Part shown: positions 9,451-20,083 of the stretch, in pieces | Numbering within the stretch: position 1 is the first letter of the stretch | How the letters are laid out: the number at the start of each line of letters is the position of its first letter | NCBI GenBank assembly: GCA_003427395.1 | Contig: BFEA01000224.1 | Location: 1,771,737-1,795,181, forward strand | DNA length: 23,445 bases | Origin: Chara braunii | Taxonomy: Eukaryota; Streptophyta; Charophyceae; Charales; Characeae | Direction: 5' to 3' | Made by a program: the position numbers and the translations under genes | Notes under the pieces: generated by a model | The model's database searches: none | The model's input: only the letters and a program-made list of their open reading frames with translations | Told to the model about the DNA's origin: nothing

Positions 9451-9471
9451 GGGTGGGGGTGGGAGCGGGGG
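9451..9471 (+). other. Second G-quadruplex-capable tract
   Basis: The same GGG-T-GGGGG-T-GGG-AGC-GGGGG arrangement as at 9334-9354, in the next spacer of the same version. The opposite-orientation spacers carry related C runs on this strand. Confidence 0.7.
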
Positions 9472-9699
9472 TACAACGTTTCGAGAATGCCGTACCCCCG
9501 CTCCCACCCCCACCGAGAACCAGAGGGGGAACAACGTTCTCGAAGAGCTGTACCCCCTCGGCGCTGTATGTGAACACGGTCGAGGGGTTGCGGCATTTCG
9601 GAAAACGCCGCACACTCGCCTCCCCCCCCCCCTCCCCCGACTTCTTCTCTCCCCACATCCCCAACCCGATTGTCGTACCCCCTCTTCTCCCCTCCCCCC

Positions 9700-11850
9700 A
9701 CCTACTTTCCCCGCCAATCATCCACTATAGGGTGGAGATTGACCACCTAGCAACCAATGAACAGATCAAACATTTTCGCTATTATTCAGAAAAAAAAAGT
9801 GGGGGGAGTTTCGCGAATGTCCTTCCACCTACTTTCCCCACCAATCATGTGCTATAGGGTAGGAGAGTGACGACCTACCAACCAATGAACAGAACAAACA
9901 TTTTCGTCATTTTTTGAAAAAAAAAAGGTGGGGGGAGATTCGAGAGCCTCCCCCCACCTGCTTTCCCCACCATTCACCCACTATATGGTGGGGAAAGTGA
10001 CGATCTACCAACCAATGAACATATTAAACATTTTCGCCGTTTTCTCCAAAAAAAAAAAGGTGGGGGGAGATTCACGAATCTCCCCCCACCAATCATGTGC
10101 TATAGGGTGGGGATATTGACGATCTACCAACCAATGAACAGATCAAACATTTTTGCCATTTTTCGAAATAAAGAAGTGGGGGGAATCTCCTCCCCCACCT
10201 ACTTTCCCCACCAATCATGTGGTATAGGGTGGGGAGAGTGACGATCTACCAAACATTCAAAAAATGCAAGATCTTTCCACGATTTTCGCCAGTTTTCGAA
10301 AAAAAAAAGATGGGGCTCTCCCCCCACCTACTTTCCCCACCAATCATTTGCTATAGAGTGGGGAGATTGACGACCTACCAACCAATGAACTGATCATACA
10401 TTTTCGTCATTTTTCGAAAAAAAAAGGTGGGGGCTCCCTCCCACCTACTTTGCCCACCAATGATGTGGTATGGGGTGGGGAGAGTGACGACCTACCAACC
10501 ATTCACCAAATGCAAGATTTTTCCACGATTTCGCCGTTTTTCAACAAAAAAAAAGGTGGAGGGAGATTCGCGAATCTCCCCCCACCAATCATGTGCTATA
10601 GGGTGGGGAGATTGACGACCTAACAGAGAATGAACAGATCGAAAATTTTCGCCACTGTTTGTAAAAAAAAAAAGGTGGGGGCCCCATCTACTTTCCCCAC
10701 CAATCGTGTGGTATAGGGTGGGGAGAGTGACAATTTACCAACCATTCAACAAATGCAAGATCTTTCCACGATTTTCGTCGGTTTTCGAAAAAAAAAAGGT
10801 GGGGGGAAATTCACGAATTTCCCCCCACCAATCATGTGCTATAGGGTGGGGAGATTGGCAACCTAGCAACCAATGAACAAATCAAACATTTTTGCTATTA
10901 TTAAAAAAAAAAAAAAAAAGGTGAGCCCCACCTATTTTCCCCACCAATGATGTGGTATGGGATGGGGAGAGTGACGACCTACCAACCATTCACCAAATGC
11001 AAGATTTTTCCACGATTTCACCGTTTTTCGAAAAAAAAAAAAAAAAGTGGGGAAAGATTCGTGAATCTCCCCCCGTCAATCATGTTCTATACGGTGGGGA
11101 GATTGACGACCTGGCAACCAATGAACAGATCAAACATTTTCGCCATTATTAAAAAAAAAAAAAAAGGTGGGGGGACATTCGCGAATATCCCCCCCTCCAC
11201 CACCTACTTTCCCCACCAATCGTGTGGTATAGGATGGGGAGAGTGACGATTTACCAACCATTCAACAAATGCAAGATCTTTCCATGATTTTTGCCGTTTT
11301 TCGAAGAAAAACAAAGGTGGGGGGAGACTCGCAAATCTCCCCCCCGTACCAATCATGTGCTATAGGTTAGGGAGATTGACGACGTGGCAACCAATGAACA
11401 GATCAAACATTTTCGCCATTATTCAAAAAAAAAAAGGTAGGGGAAAATTCCCCACCTACTTTCCCCACCAATCATGTGTTATAGGGTGGGGAGATCAACG
11501 ACCTACCAACCAATGAACAGATCACACATTTTCGCCATTTTTCGAAAAAAAAAGGTGGGGGAAAATTCACTTTCCCCACCAATCGTGTGGTATAGGGTGG
11601 GGAGAGTGACGATTTACCAACCATTCAACAAATGCAAGATCTTTCCACGATTTTCGTCGGTTTTCGAAAAAAAAAAAAGGTGGGGGGAGATTTACGAATC
11701 TCCCCCCACCAATCATGTGCTATAGGGTGGGGAGATTGACGACCTAGCAACCAATGCACAGATCGAACATTTTTGTCATTATTCAAAAAAAAAAAAAAGG
11801 TGGGGCCCCCACCTAATTTCCCCACCAATGATGTGGTATGGGGTGGGGTC
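9700..11850. repeat. Satellite array, ~124-bp period, about 18 units
   Basis: Each unit reads roughly CTACTTTCCCCACCAATCAT, GTG(C/G)TATAGGGTGGGGAG, (A/G)(T/G)TGACGACCTA-CAACCA, a variable stretch, TTTTCG, an A run of 8-18, then GGTGGGGG. The landmark TATAGGGTGGGGAG recurs near 9729, 9853, 9982, 10103, 10224, 10352, 10471, 10598, 10714, 10839, 10955, 11084, 11226, 11358, 11481, 11591, 11720 and 11834, which averages about 124 bases. Type A units contain ATGAACAGATCAAACATTTT. Type B units contain ATTCAACAAATGCAAGATCT. Many A-B junctions hold a palindrome of about 32 bp centred on TTCGCGAA, for example at 10059-10090, 10555-10586, 10798-10829 and 11679-11710. No coding potential is credible. Confidence 0.95.
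10224..11720. repeat. Dimeric higher-order organisation within the satellite
   Basis: Type B units (CAAATGCAAGATC-TTTCCACGATTT) occur near 10250, 10500, 10745, 10990, 11255 and 11615. Type A units lie between them, giving a repeat of about 245-265 bp. The last interval is about 360 because two A units are adjacent. The units before 10224 are all type A-like, so the dimer was amplified in only part of the array. Confidence 0.8.
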
Positions 11851-13950
11851 CACACGCATGCGGCCCTAAAGACTGCAACTGTCTGGGAGGGTATCGACTA
11901 GACTCGCTCGTAACTGGCGTGCACGTATGCAAGACCCCTAGTTCCACTCCGTGAAATGACTTTGAGAAAGGGGAGGCTGCTCGTTTGAAAAACGAGTTGC
12001 CCCCTACATAGGAAAACGAGGGGGTAAAAGGGGGAAAAAAAACAAAAAAAAAAACGAGGGGGTAGAAAAAAGAAAGAAGAAGGGCGAAAAAAAAGTAACG
12101 ATTGCGAATGTGGTCTCGGCCGTAGGACAGGTGCAACCCTAGAAGGCTCTAGAGGGTAAAGAAACTGCTACTGTTCGTTTTTTGAGCAGGCTGCAGTTTG
12201 GCTGGGTTCAGCCGTTTCTATGAGTACCCAGCCTGAGGAAAGGCCAGGTGTTTCCGGGAATGGATGACCTTGGTCTCCCTAGGGAAAAAACAAGGCCACT
12301 GAGCTTGTGGCCATCGATTTAGATCTAGGGCCAGGAACACTGACGAACTTTTGCCTGGCTGTGGTCAAGGCAGTTGCTCACAGGCCTTCGACTAGCTATA
12401 AAAACCAACTCTTGCCCAACAGACTCACAATAGTGGCAATGTTGTTGGGGCATTCTACTTGAGCAGATGTTGGCTGGCTAGCTGCTGGTGTAGTGAGGCG
12501 AAGTGTTGGAGGTTTACAAGAATACTTGGAGGAAGAGAGAGGCAACCATAGCTAAGGGCCGGGAGCTTCTTGCCCTCACCTTTGTGCTTGTGTTGCAAGC
12601 TGTGTGAGAGTTGTAGCCGTGAGGCTGAGGCAAGCTTGGAGCATGCGACAAGAGGCCCACGACGGGGAGATGCTGCCCGACGACCTGCACGGTGATATGT
12701 TAGTGGGAAGGCTGCGCCGCCGTATTTTTAGAAGAACTTCAAGGTGCTTGTGCGGCGCAGCAAGTTTTTTTGCGGCAAAAAATAATTGGCAGCGTTTTAA
12801 GGGGAGATGCTTCCAAACTGACAGCGTGGCAGCATCAAGGTCTTCCAAATGGGAAGTGTTGTCCGTTCGGAGGCACTACCACGACGGTGTATCTGGTGGG
12901 GACAATATTGTTGGATTTGTGCGGCAAAGTTCTTTTTACAGCAGTGTTTCGTGGCTACAGCGGTAACGTTTTGCCCGTGCGGCATTGGTGGTGTGGTCGT
13001 TTGAGGTGCTGGCATTTGCGGCATTAGTGTCAGAAAGCCGTCATTATTTTTGTGGTGCACGACGGTTATGGTGGATTCCAATGAGGTCTGGAGGTTGGGC
13101 TGACACTAGTGCAGGGTTGGGTTTGTGAGGTAAATGGTGTATGGACGAACGACATTAAGAGTGTGGAGTGAGTGCATGCGGCAATAGTCATTGAAACTTG
13201 TAGCACATGCGATTTTCAACCAGAGCCACCTTTTTTTTTTTTTTGGCGGCTCGCATGTGCTAGCGGTTTTTGAGCTCGGGATCATCCGGTGGTACAACGA
13301 CAACGTGGGACCATCTGTGATCATTCTGGGACCTTGTGGGACTGATTTTAAGATCGGGACGGACAAATTGGTGTAGTTATTGCGAGCGAACATGGTAATG
13401 TGAGGCCGCTTCGACTTGTGGTTGGTTGGGGAGTGTCCTTGGAGGACGTGGTTCAGTGGGGACAGCGTTGAGACTGTCCGGGATGTTGGGGCGACGTGAG
13501 ACTAGATTATGGGAACACCCTCTTTGAAAGTTATCTCATTAAGACATCTCAGTGGACCCAACATTTACACGATCAGGCACTTGGAGAGAGAGGTGGCCGT
13601 CGTTCTGGAGAAATGTCAAAACTTATGAAGTCGTGAGCCGCATATTTTCATATTTTACTGCGGTCATTTTTTTTTTATTGTAATATTACTTGACTTTCTT
13701 GAGTGAGTTGATTTCAACTTCACTCAAGGTCCGTTGAATGACTTAGACATCCTTTCACCTCTGTGTGAACCCACACTTTGCTTGACCTTGTTCATTTTGA
13801 ATGTTCGAAAGAAAAGGTAGAGGAAAGTTATGTGGGTCATGCATGTGAATGAAAAAGTCAGACTTGTGTATGGTATTGCATCGGTTTATTTTGAACTTGG
13901 TTGTTTTGTTTTTAGTGCAGGTAGGTAGAAGGATGATTGCAAAGGAGATT
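11851..13950. other. No gene recognised; G+T-rich, TATA-like site at 12397
   Basis: Just after the satellite, 11990-12100 has A and G homopolymer runs, with AAAACGAGGGGGTA repeated twice. TATAAAAA at 12397-12404 looks like a core-promoter box. Downstream, the word TGCGGCA recurs several times (about 12740-13025). Open frames on both strands are short and low in complexity, and none resembles a protein I know. The segment could be the promoter or long terminal repeat of an unrecognised retroelement, but I see no paired copy or integrase/polymerase sequence. Confidence 0.35.
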
Positions 13951-15814
13951 AATTATGCTTGTTGAAGAAAATGAAAAAGATTGTTTTCTTTTTACTTCTT
14001 ATCTGCTTGCATGACAAAAAAAAGATTCGTTGTTTTGAAAAACTTTGGTTCTGTGTGCACCGCGAAACAAATTCGATTGAAATAGAGCTGATAAGGTCAA
14101 GCGGACTTAGTTTTCTCCCGTGGATTGACCCATTATATCCCAAATGACGTTGTCTATCAGTATCTGTCCAAATGATTCTCATTTCTATCTTCTCTGAATG
14201 CCCTTGTCTCAGTTATTTTGAACTTCCAAAGACAAGGACAACCAAAACTTACCTGTAGTGGACGCATTCTCTCTTTTCAGGAAGCATCCAAGAAGGGGGT
14301 TCGTATGCTTTCGGACCCAGCCCTGTCATCGACTTGGAGTGGACCCGATTCGTTGAGGGTGGTATTTTGTCGACTCGGTGGTGACGGCCCAACCTTTGAG
14401 ATCCAAGTCTTCAGGCTTGGGCGAGGAGAAGGAGTTTGCACAAACCAATTCCTAGAGGGTTGGGGTGTGATGACGCAGAGCTAAGAACCCTTGGCGACGA
14501 GGGGTACCACCGTTCGAGTTAAAAGTTGGACATAGAAGAAACTCCAACTTGAAAGGAAAAGTAAGTAATGAAGAATGCTAGTTTCTTTGTGCAGTAATAA
14601 TGACTGCGACTTTGTTTTGGATATGCCTATAATGAAGATGGATACTCCATCATTCAAGTAACAAAGATAGTAAGTATTGGGTAGGAAAACAAAGCGACGA
14701 ACAAATTTTTTATTTGCTAGATGATTTTTCTCCAATCAAACTGCATATGATACGGAGGTGTGGTCGAACCGAAAGTTCAAACTTCAATCACGAACCAGAT
14801 CACTTATTGATCTGCATGGTAGCAGTGAAATTTACTTGCTGAAGTCATTCCTACGAGGTTTTGGTAGGTATAGACAAACCCAACTGTAAGTTAAAGAGTA
14901 GGTTGTCCTTCCCAATTTTTCATCAATATTAAGTCTCCGCCTTGGAAGCGGCGGTACAATATTCTCTTCAGTCATATAGGCTGGGAAATATAACTTTGGC
15001 AAATCACCTCATCAAGTCAAAAATCCTGTCTTATGTGATTTGCTAAAAAGTTTATTGATTTTATTGATTTTGTGATAAGAAAGGGACTAGGATTATTTTA
15101 TAGGTTTTACGTTTGGTTGAGACCATCCCAGTCGATCAGCGTTCGTTTCATACCTAGGAGATCAGCATCATAGGGAACAGACAGTGTTTGGTCCTACTTA
15201 CGTTAACCAAGCGTACGTATACTCCAGCGAACGAGCAAACGCCCTTGGCTGACCTACCTCTGCAGTTACATGTAAAAACTTTCGTACGTGGGTCAGTAGC
15301 TTAGCAGGGATACACCCTTGAGGGTGGTGACAGTCTTTGGGGAAGGCAAGATGTGCCCCTTGAAACCTATCCTGTCGTAGGGGACCGTGGGATGTACAGC
15401 TGGCGTACCCCGCTAAAGTGGTGAAGGAACGACTCAACCACTTCCGTTTCGATGGTTCGCGGAGTTATTTTGCGTCGTTCCCTAAATTGTCTTTTGTGTT
15501 TTTTATAAATATATTTGTTTTGTTTTGTTCTAACTCCTACGTGACATAGCCGGGAGAGTTCTCACGCTTTGGAAAAAGGCGAAAGTTGATGGGCTCGACA
15601 ACGGTGTCGAAAATGGGCTTGAACACTCACTAATTTTAATTCTTTAATTTCTCTTTTTATTTGTTCTTATTTTTTTTATTAGTATTTATTTTTTTATTTT
15701 ATTTTTATTTCAAATTTGGTAAGTAATTTAGATGCAATGGTGAGACAAATGTTGTTAAGCTTTTATTTTGCATAACATATGTTTTTTTCATTTTTTTTTT
15801 TTTTTTTATATTAG
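13951..15814. other. No gene recognised
   Basis: This stretch is AT-rich with short open frames that show no motif. A more complex, less AT-rich part lies at about 15110-15480 (words such as TCCAGCGAACGAGCAAACGC and GGGGACCGTGGGATGTACAG). It differs in texture from its surroundings and could be an inserted fragment, but I could not place it as rRNA, tRNA or an organellar intron. From about 15640 to 15810 the sequence is dominated by T runs. Confidence 0.35.
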
Positions 15815-15916
15815 TTCCGCGTTCGGCCCGAACGACCGAACGCATCCCAAAGGGGTCCCATACGTTCGGGCGTTCGGGTTCGGGCGTTCAGCCTGTCCCG
15901 AACACCGGCCACCCTG
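15815..15916 (-). mobile_element. hAT-like transposon terminus (one end only)
   Basis: On the minus strand the sequence starts CAGGGTGGCCGGTGTTCGGG and continues with repeated GTTCGGG/CGTTCGGG words. CAGGG-type ends with short subterminal repeats are typical of hAT elements. The 8 bases outside this end are ATAAACAC (15917-15924), the length of a hAT target duplication. I did not find a second end flanked by the same 8 bases in the window, so the call is tentative. Confidence 0.35.
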
Positions 15917-16787
15917 ATAAACACTTTAATTTTCAGGTTTTTTCACGTATTCCTTTAAGTCCGAAAAATCACTAAAGTTATAGGTTTTTTTTTCTGTTGA
16001 CCTACGTATGATTGAGTGACAAAAATGGAAAATGCACTGAGTAGGAACGACAATTATTTTGTGGTCTTATTGAATTAAATAAAAAATAAATTATGATATT
16101 CCTTTTGGAATGACCAGAACCTAATCTATCTATATATTCTGAAATTTTTGTATTTTTTTGTGAACGCTTTTGTATGCAAAAAATCCCCAAAGTTGCATCT
16201 TGCAAATTGTTGGGCGTCCCTTCGAGTGCCACTACGGGTGAGAACAGCCCCTTGAAATTATTATCTTTTGGTAGGGCCTCCACATGTACGATGGAGCAAA
16301 GCCTTTACGGTTGAGCACGAAGCTTTTGCGCCTCTCCTCCCCAATGTGCACAAACGTTGTCGCGACGTTGTGAGCGATCCACAACGCAAGTGTTTGCTGC
16401 CTGCCCTCAACTCAACTTGGGCACCCTAACACAACCTCTTTTGCAATTTGTCACCCGCAAGCACTAAAAGACCAATCATATTGACATTTTGACCCCTACC
16501 CCTACATGCCCTATTCACAACCCTAAGGTTGTGGTATAGTCGTTTTCAGAGGCTATCGTGTTTTTTGTGGCTGACGACTAAGACGCAAATGGGTTTAAAA
16601 TTTTAGGGGGAAAAAGTTTTGAGGGCACCGGTTCTTGGCGGCATGGCAGACGACCTATATCTAGCTCTCATAAAACCGGGACGTTTGGAAAAAGAAACGA
16701 CTGGTCGTTGGGTGGCGGTGGACCCCAAAAAGAAGTAAGAAAGAGAGACGTTGTTAGAAATCTCACGTGCAGATCTTCGAAGGTGGA
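15917..16787. other. No gene; contains one copy of the dispersed repeat
   Basis: AT-rich sequence with no credible coding frame. The stretch at about 16018-16115 is a diverged minus-strand copy of the repeat described at 16788-16993; the shared part includes ACCACAAAATAATTGTCG and TCAGTGCATTTT on the minus strand. Confidence 0.5.
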
Positions 16788-16993
16788 GCGTACCAACGGG
16801 ACCAATCCTGCAATTTGCAAGAGGTAACTGATAATTTTTTACGCTAAAACAATTTGCAGAAAAATCTGAAAGTTCGAAAATCCACAGATCATGTCGGGTT
16901 CTTCCAGGAAAAATATCGGAAAAAAATTGAAAAAACATTAAGACCGCCCACAAAATAATTGTCTCGCCGATTCGACATTTTTTTTTTTTTTGC
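16788..16993 (+). repeat. Dispersed repeat family, copy B
   Basis: It begins GTACCAACGGGACCAATCCT. It passes through AAAGTTCGAAAATCCACAGA and a CTTCCAGGAAAAATAT stretch with an A-rich run, then CGCCCACAAAATAATTGTCT and CGCCGATTCGACATT. The same succession occurs at 18870-19078 in reverse orientation, and partial copies lie at 16018-16115 (reverse) and 17085-17160 (forward). The copies are diverged and their ends are not sharply defined. Confidence 0.6.
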
Positions 16994-17084
16994 CATTCAG
17001 CCATGTGTCGGGCTTAGGAAAAATTTATTCAACTTCTGGGATTTTCCGCACTCAGAAGAATGTGTAAACAAATATGAAAATTGC

Positions 17085-17160
17085 AGTGATCATAGATTTT
17101 GTTGTGATCTTTCCAGAAAAAATATGACAAAAAAAAAAAGCGATCCACAAAATATATCAC
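17085..17160 (+). repeat. Dispersed repeat family, partial copy C
   Basis: CAGTGATCATAG, then GATCTTTCCAGAAAAAATAT, then an A run and GCGATCCACAAAATAT. This matches the central part of copy B about 200 bases upstream in the same orientation, so the two may be an old tandem duplication. Confidence 0.5.
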
Positions 17161-18520
17161 AACCGTAATTTCACCCATGTTCCATTATTGCCATTAAGTC
17201 TCTCTCTCTCTTGCACTCATTGCTTTCGCTACTATTGGGCTGGGTTCCCCGCGCCCCCGTACTGAACAATTTTTGAGTGGTCTTCGTTGCAAAAAATTGG
17301 GCACCTTGACACACAAACTGAACCGCACCATACTCCATCCCTTAGGGCTGCGAATTCGACCGCAACTTCAACCAAAGACCAATCGAAGAAGTCACATCTT
17401 GTGAGTGAGCCCGCAATCAATGGGGAGTTATCGCGACCCTTGGTTCAGAACCACGAATGCACAGTTTGTCTGGTTCCGACTCGACCGCGTGTCTATTTCC
17501 CCGGACCATGTATTGGAGACAAGCGTTATTTTTTCTCTTTTTGCTTGCTAAGGGCGTACTCACACAATGATGACAGTCTAACAAAATCTGCTGAATTTTT
17601 TTTTCCATGTTTGTTGAAATCATACCTCGCCCGGTGGCACATGGGTTGCACATTAGAAAGGACACGAGCGGGACTCTCTGACAATTGCAAAATTAGTTCC
17701 TCGCATGGTCACAAAGCGCGAAAATTTTCTTTTACCGATTCCTTAAAGACGAAAAAAAAATTGGTACGCTAACTGACATATGGGATGTAACAACAACAGA
17801 TTGGAGACCTGTTCACACCCTCAGTCCGAGATTGATTAGATTGTGACATCAAATCAACACTTGCACCAATTGCAACTGGTTGTACCCCTAGATTGACTTC
17901 AAAAAATGAGTCGGGGAGTGATGTCCATGATGGGCATGTGGTGCAAGCACAAGAGCCATCAGGAACCAAACCTAATTTGGAGAGTCGATAACTATGAAGC
18001 AACAATTGATATGCCGTTCACTTGCTGGAACTGCAGGGTGGGAGATCAGTTTGTGTTGATGGGGGTGGCTTGAAGAAGACGATCACCCCCTGATCATTTG
18101 ACCCATTCAGAAGAAACTATTCGAGCCGCCATTGTATGAACAATATGGAATCGTCGAAATGTTGATGTGAGAAGGGAAGAACGTCTTACGCCTTCAATGG
18201 TGAGAGCATAAATCGAGTACGCTATAAAGCAAGTTGTCTTGAAAAACTAGAAGTACACAGTACAAAAGAAGGGTTACACAACCAAAACCTTAAAATATTT
18301 CGGGTGCAGATCGGGAGCTTGTCCGGATCTTTTTACATTAAATTCTCCTGCAGGACAATTTCCAAGGTTTTTTTTTTCTGCTCCTTTTTTTCTGTAAATT
18401 TTTTTGAGTGGTGTTTTTGAGCTATTTTTTTTCTAATTGTATCATACAATAGGACAAGAATAGGATAGGAATAAACTTCAGTCAGAATTGTTGCGGCAGA
18501 GTTGGGATTTCAGCCACAGA
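17161..18520. other. No gene recognised
   Basis: The longest frame is 161 codons (17287-17772, +). It has no recognisable domain and contains homopolymer-derived Phe and Lys runs, so I leave it unannotated. The interval has a short TC run at about 17201 and T-rich tracts at 18365-18435. Confidence 0.4.
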
Positions 18521-18772
18521 GCCGCCTGATTGCACGACTTTTGAAAGATGGCCTCACATGCTCACACAAACGTTTTTTTTTGTTAAATCGCAAAATTTGC
18601 TATGGTGTTATAGTCATACTACGGTTTTCCGACCACCAAAATTACGAACGGGGTAACATTTGTCAACGGTTTGGGGGACCACGAGGATGGACATTTTGCT
18701 ACCATCTCGAGAGGTGGTGGCAATTTTTTTTTTTTGTCGTAACAAATTCTCTTTCCATATAACTTTCTTTTC
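18521..18772 (+). repeat. Left terminal inverted repeat
   Basis: It pairs with 20084-20305. Relative to the right copy it carries an extra T-rich insertion (about 18725-18742) just after CGAGAGGTGGTGGCAA, which accounts for its greater length. Confidence 0.85.
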
Positions 18773-18869
18773 ATTATTGACGTCAGAAACCTCTGGGGTA
18801 CCGGTAGCGCTGTTTCACGCGGGTACCAGTAGGATAGAGTGGAAAACCAGGCGGACCTCAAAAATGGAA

Positions 18870-19078
18870 TTTGCGGCAAAAAATGAAAATGCACCGAATC
18901 GGCGCGGTGAATATTTCGCGGTCAAAATGATTTTTTTTTTTTTTTTAATATGTTTCCTTGAAAGATCACGACCTAATTTACGGACCCTCAAATTTTCGAA
19001 CATTGTTATGAATTCTCCGGAGCACAAAAAATCGGTAAAGTTGCTGCTTGAAAAAGGCGGGATTGGCCCCGTTGGTGA
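18870..19078 (-). repeat. Dispersed repeat family, copy D, inside the TIR element
   Basis: On the minus strand it starts ACCAACGGGGCCAATCCCGC, 18 of 20 bases as in copy B. It continues with TGTTCGAAAATTTGAGGGTC, GATCTTTCAAGGAAACATAT, an A run, and GACCGCGAAATATTCACCGC and CGCCGATTCGGTGCATTTTC. It therefore follows copy B along most of its length. Confidence 0.6.
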
Positions 19079-19216
19079 CGAACGGTCGCCGCCCCTCTGT
19101 ACAACCCGACCCTAACTGACAGCGGGGGGACTGGTGGTTTAGCCGGAAAACCGTTCCCACGTCCCTTACATTTTTGCTACGGTGACGTGGAGCTGGGCGA
19201 GGCACTCTCAGACGGG

Positions 19217-19327
19217 CCGATCTCCAATCGCAGGTCTAACAAATCATAGAAAAGAACCAATTCTTGCTAGAGTGAGCCCATCTCCAATCGCAGGTCTAAC
19301 AAATTATAGAAAAGAACTAATTCTTGC
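19217..19327 (+). repeat. Tandem duplication, 60-bp period, two copies
   Basis: ATCTCCAATCGCAGGTCTAA starts at 19220 and again at 19280. Both copies continue through ATAGAAAAGAAC and end TTCTTGC at 19267 and 19327. They differ at only a few bases, so the duplication is young compared with the divergence of the element's TIRs. Confidence 0.85.
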
Positions 19328-20083
19328 AAGTACTGGTTGTCCCCTAGCAAGTATCGCCCACCTGCAGGTCGGGAGGAGCCGCCACATGTTCTCTCAGAGG
19401 TGGACCCCACCGGATGGCGGCATGGAAAAAAAAAAGCGCCTGATCGTTTTGGAGACCCCACCGGTGATGGAAAGAGGTGTGGAAAGCCTCTTCGGAAAGG
19501 ATTTCTAGACCCGACCTGTGATGGAAAGGGGTTGCCGAAATGCTGACGGGGCGTTTCTACATGGTCGGCGGTCTGGAAAATCGCTGCCCGATCGCAGCAT
19601 TCCTTTTCCAAACATGGCCCCCAGCAGAGTAGGGGGGGGGGGCATGTTCTCCGATGGCATCGGAGGGACAGACGGCAAGACGCAGCGGTGGATGGGACCA
19701 TTTTTTGGACCTGCGTTGCCGCTGCGGACAACCACAACGGGCCATGGACCGGTGCCCCTACCGAACTTTCCTGTTTTAGACCTGGCCTTTCAAGTTTCCC
19801 TATTCGGGCAAGTGCGTCCGTTTCCAATGCCAAAGTTCGCGGTTGCGGTGGGGTGCCAACAAAATCTCCCAAACACGTTCCAACGACGGTGGGCCGTTTT
19901 TAATGGCCTCGCGGGTTTTCCAGCTGCCGTCCGGTGGGGTCCACCTCTCATGAACACGGTTCTGGCTGCTACGGGGTTCCCCGTATGCCTACAATTAGGA
20001 TAGTAGTCGTAGGTAGGTAGTGTGAGGTGAAATTGAGAGAAGAATAGCTTTTTCAAAAAAAAAAAAGAAAAAAAAAAGAAAAA

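Larger units (their letters stand above)
8839..9620. repeat. Array of ~14 GC-rich palindromes in alternating orientation
   Basis: Units contain a near-perfect palindrome of the form GGGGTACGGCGTTT, a few bases, AAACGCCGTACCCC. They start near 8839, 8891, 8952, 9007, 9066, 9126, 9184, 9244, 9292, 9352, 9411, 9470, 9529 and 9583, at intervals of about 50-60 bases. Spacers come in two versions that are reverse complements of each other: CTCCCACCCCCACCGAGAAC and GGTTGCCGGGTGGGGGTGGG. The array is thus dyad-symmetric at two levels. The open frames on both strands here only reflect the GC-rich repeat (recurrent GYGVSRTPYP-type peptides) and are not genes. The outermost units are the most diverged. 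Confidence 0.9.

Noticed and set aside
8892-9857. Several overlapping open frames of 130-259 codons on both strands
   Set aside because: They only translate the palindrome array, give repeated GYGVSRTPYP-like peptides in all frames, and have no codon structure of their own.
9700-11850. CRISPR-like array
   Set aside because: Units are long, contiguous and diverge gradually, with no constant short repeats and unique spacers. The context is eukaryotic.
12604-13081. Frames of 85-120 codons in the G+T-rich segment
   Set aside because: They overlap on both strands with low-complexity peptides and no motif.
17287-17772. 161-codon plus-strand frame
   Set aside because: No domain is seen, Phe and Lys runs come from homopolymers, and there are no gene signals around it.
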